DNA from: a candidate division TA06 bacterium DG_78
GTDB lineage: Bacteria; Hydrothermota; Tepidihabitantia; SM23-42
NCBI GenBank assembly: GCA_001303225.1
Contig: LJNI01000124.1
Location: 1-6,972, forward strand
DNA length: 6,972 bases
Direction of reading: 5' to 3'
This document shows positions 6,176 through 6,972 of the stretch, piece after piece (within the stretch, counting starts at the first letter, position 1; each line of letters starts with the position of its first letter). Below the pieces are notes generated by a model. It worked only from the letters and a program-made list of their open reading frames with translations, did no database searches and was not told where the DNA came from. The position numbers and the translations under genes are program-made.

Positions 6176-6216
6176 CTCCAATCAGTTTTTGGGTCTTTAT
6201 AAAAAACTGATTGGAG
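6176..6216. repeat. Perfect 15-bp inverted repeat upstream of tRNA-Val
   Basis: CTCCAATCAGTTTTT (6176-6190) and AAAAACTGATTGGAG (6202-6216) are exact reverse complements around an 11-base loop. It is the longest perfect stem in the window. It sits two bases before a second stem and 25 bases before the tRNA. Possible roles are a processing signal in a purN-tRNA transcript, an attenuator-like structure, or a small mobile-repeat remnant. Confidence 0.75.
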
Positions 6217-6217
6217 A

Positions 6218-6240
6218 AAAGGGGGAAGGATTCCCCCTTT
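6218..6240 (+). terminator. G+C-rich 10-bp hairpin, terminator-like or RNA-processing element
   Basis: AAAGGGGGAA (6218-6227) pairs perfectly with TTCCCCCTTT (6231-6240) around a GGA loop. On the plus strand only three Ts follow the C run, so it is a weak intrinsic terminator. On the minus strand the arm ends in CCCCCTTTT, which is slightly better. It ends one base before the tRNA begins to pair. Its CCCCC arm could instead pair with GGGG at 6241-6244, overlapping the tRNA 5' end. It may end purN transcription or keep the tRNA 5' end free. Confidence 0.45.
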
Positions 6241-6241
6241 G

Positions 6242-6315
6242 GGGCGGTTAGCTCAGCTGGTTAGAGCGTCGGTCTCACATACCGAAGGTCATGTGTTCAA
6301 GTCACATACCGCCCA
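6242..6315 (+). tRNA. tRNA-Val(CAC)
   Basis: A full 74-base cloverleaf folds without mismatch. The acceptor is GGGCGGT/ACCGCCC, followed by discriminator A6315. The D arm is GCTC/GAGC with a nine-base loop containing GG. The anticodon stem is TCGGT/ACCGA with loop CTCACAT, so the anticodon is CAC (6276-6278, reading GUG, Val). The variable loop is AGGTC, and the T arm is ATGTG/CACAT with loop TTCAAGT. A73, A35 and C36 agree with valine identity. The 3' CCA is not encoded (TCT follows) and must be added by nucleotidyltransferase. No clear separate promoter is visible just upstream, so it may be processed from a longer transcript. Confidence 0.96.
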
Positions 6316-6558
6316 TCTATGCATCAATAGGTCATGGCGGGAATGCTTATACGAAAACTCGGTAGTGTTTCCCGTTTCATCACTATTTTTTTATAAAGAA
6401 AACGAGGAAACGGGGATCTCTGTTGCCACTCTCTTGGAATGGCAATGGGGACGAGTCACATACCGTCCAGTTCTTGAGAGGAAGCAGTAAAAACATGGTT
6501 TTTTTGCAAAGAAAAAACAGCTTGTTGGTATGTAAGTCAGTTGATAAAGGTGTAAGTA
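6316..6558 (+). other. Spacer between tRNA-Val and membrane-protein gene, with hairpins
   Basis: No convincing gene lies here. CCCGTTTC (6371-6378) pairs with GAAACGGG (6407-6414) across a T-rich loop, and TTGCCA (6423-6428) pairs with TGGCAA (6440-6445). AAAAAC-ATG-GTTTTT (6489-6503) followed by two more Ts is an AT-only hairpin, a poor terminator candidate. A partial copy of the tRNA 3' end is at 6455-6469. The segment before the next start contains AAAGGTG, the likely ribosome site. Confidence 0.4.
6455..6469 (+). repeat. Partial direct copy of the tRNA-Val 3' end (att-like or pseudo-tRNA remnant)
   Basis: GTCACATACCGTCCA matches 6301-6315 of the tRNA (GTCACATACCGCCCA) at 14 of 15 positions. 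Over 20 bases (6450-6469 against 6296-6315) 16 agree. The copy covers the T-stem 3' side and acceptor 3' strand, the segment commonly used as attB by tRNA-targeting integrases. The gap is only about 140 bp and no integrase is present, so it is a scar or a decayed tandem tRNA at most. Confidence 0.5.
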
Positions 6559-6972
6559 ATGATTCTGTTTTTCATATACGTATATGTCCTTAATCCTCTG
6601 GGTCTAGGTCTACTTGCACTTGTTGGAGGATTCATAGCGAGCATTGCCGGTAAATCACGCAAAAAGATCCTGTTTTTTGGATTTTTACCCGCGGTCATAA
6701 TAAGTATTGGTTATACAGTATTTAGGATTGTTATCAGTATCAACAGTCCTGTACCAGATGAAGGCGCACTTAGGGACATAGCAGTGATAGTATTTTCAGC
6801 ACTGCTCGCAGGTGGCATTGGCACGCTCCCTCGTTCACTTTTTCCCCAAACTCAACACAAGCGGTTAGTTGTGAGACTAGTCATTGCAGTTTTCATCGGT
6901 TCTATCATTTCAGTAGTACTTGTGCTATCATCGGTTTTTAACCGCGATGCAATATTACGTTATGGCATTCTG
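6559..6972 (+). CDS. Multi-pass inner-membrane protein of unknown function (3' end outside window)
   Basis: The frame is open for 138 codons to the right edge. The ATG follows AAAGGTG by seven bases, and an in-frame TAA lies just upstream (6553-6555), so this is the first possible start. Four hydrophobic segments are visible: about residues 1-30 ('MILFFIYVYVLNPLGLGLLA'), 37-62 ('ILFFGFLPAVIISIGYTVF'), 73-92 ('IAVIVFSALLAGGIGTLP') and 104-126 ('LVVRLVIAVFIGSIISVVLV'). The first loop is basic (GKSRKK, about 31-36), suggesting it is cytoplasmic. The Gly-rich fourth-segment approach 'AGGIGTLPRS' is the only motif-like element. I do not recognise the family. The gene has its own ribosome site and follows a tRNA spacer, so an operon link with purN is not evident. 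Confidence 0.7.
   Translation, partial: MILFFIYVYVLNPLGLGLLALVGGFIASIAGKSRKKILFFGFLPAVIISIGYTVFRIVISINSPVPDEGALRDIAVIVFSALLAGGIGTLPRSLFPQTQHKRLVVRLVIAVFIGSIISVVLVLSSVFNRDAILRYGIL

Noticed and set aside
6150..6180. GGGGGATTCGAGGTCTCC, resembling the reverse complement of a tRNA T arm
   Set aside because: The would-be T stem does not pair and no acceptor or anticodon arm can be built around it on the minus strand.
5738..6181. A 147-codon minus-strand frame overlapping the end of purN and the spacer
   Set aside because: It is antisense to conserved purN codons, has no ribosome site or domain, and its spacer part consists of hairpin-forming sequence.
6239..6490. An 83-codon plus-strand frame starting at the tRNA
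   Set aside because: Its first 25 codons are the tRNA-Val gene itself ('GRLAQLVRASVSHTEGHVF' is the typical false translation of a tRNA).
6504..6534. TTGCAA-N19-TATGTA as a promoter for the membrane-protein gene
   Set aside because: The spacer is too long and both hexamers are weak; not enough to annotate.

Overview
The window looks like AT-rich bacterial chromosome. The gene style suggests an uncultured FCB-related lineage, for example candidate phylum WOR-3 or a relative. The clues are a secreted protein with a C-terminal FlgD-Ig/T9SS-type sorting domain (ending in a 'NVPAGVYFVRL'-like block), a gingipain-like C25 peptidase and a large tandem-repeat ectodomain. The phylum assignment is inference; nothing in the window settles it.

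Left two thirds (1-4945, minus strand). Three co-directional genes probably form one operon for exported proteins, read from 4945 towards 1. The first encodes a 911-residue secreted repeat protein: signal peptide, 13 clear plus one degenerate copy of a ~50-residue 'AFDGTNYLVVW...DIYGARVSPAGEVLDPSGI' repeat, and a C-terminal sorting domain. The second is a 170-codon gene with a signal peptide that resembles only the propeptide start of a gingipain-like protein. The third is a C25 cysteine peptidase, cut by the left window edge after 545 residues. Genes 1 and 3 share a duplicated 5' leader.

Intergenic control region (4946-5335). Upstream of the operon is a textbook-spaced sigma-54 (-24/-12) promoter on the minus strand. 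About 120-155 bp further upstream lie two tandem 15-bp palindromes (ATGCAA-N3-TTGCAT) with a 20-bp period, placed where an enhancer-binding activator would sit. On the plus strand, purN has a sigma-70-like promoter so close to its ATG that the mRNA is predicted to be leaderless.

Right part (5336-6972, plus strand). It holds purN (phosphoribosylglycinamide formyltransferase), about 300 bp of non-coding sequence rich in inverted repeats, a tRNA-Val(CAC), and a 243-bp spacer carrying a partial copy of the tRNA 3' end plus hairpins. Last is the start of a gene for a multi-pass membrane protein that runs off the right edge.

The main lead is the apparently sigma-54-controlled secreted repeat protein/gingipain-like protease operon. 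purN, the tRNA and the membrane protein look like unrelated chromosomal genes.
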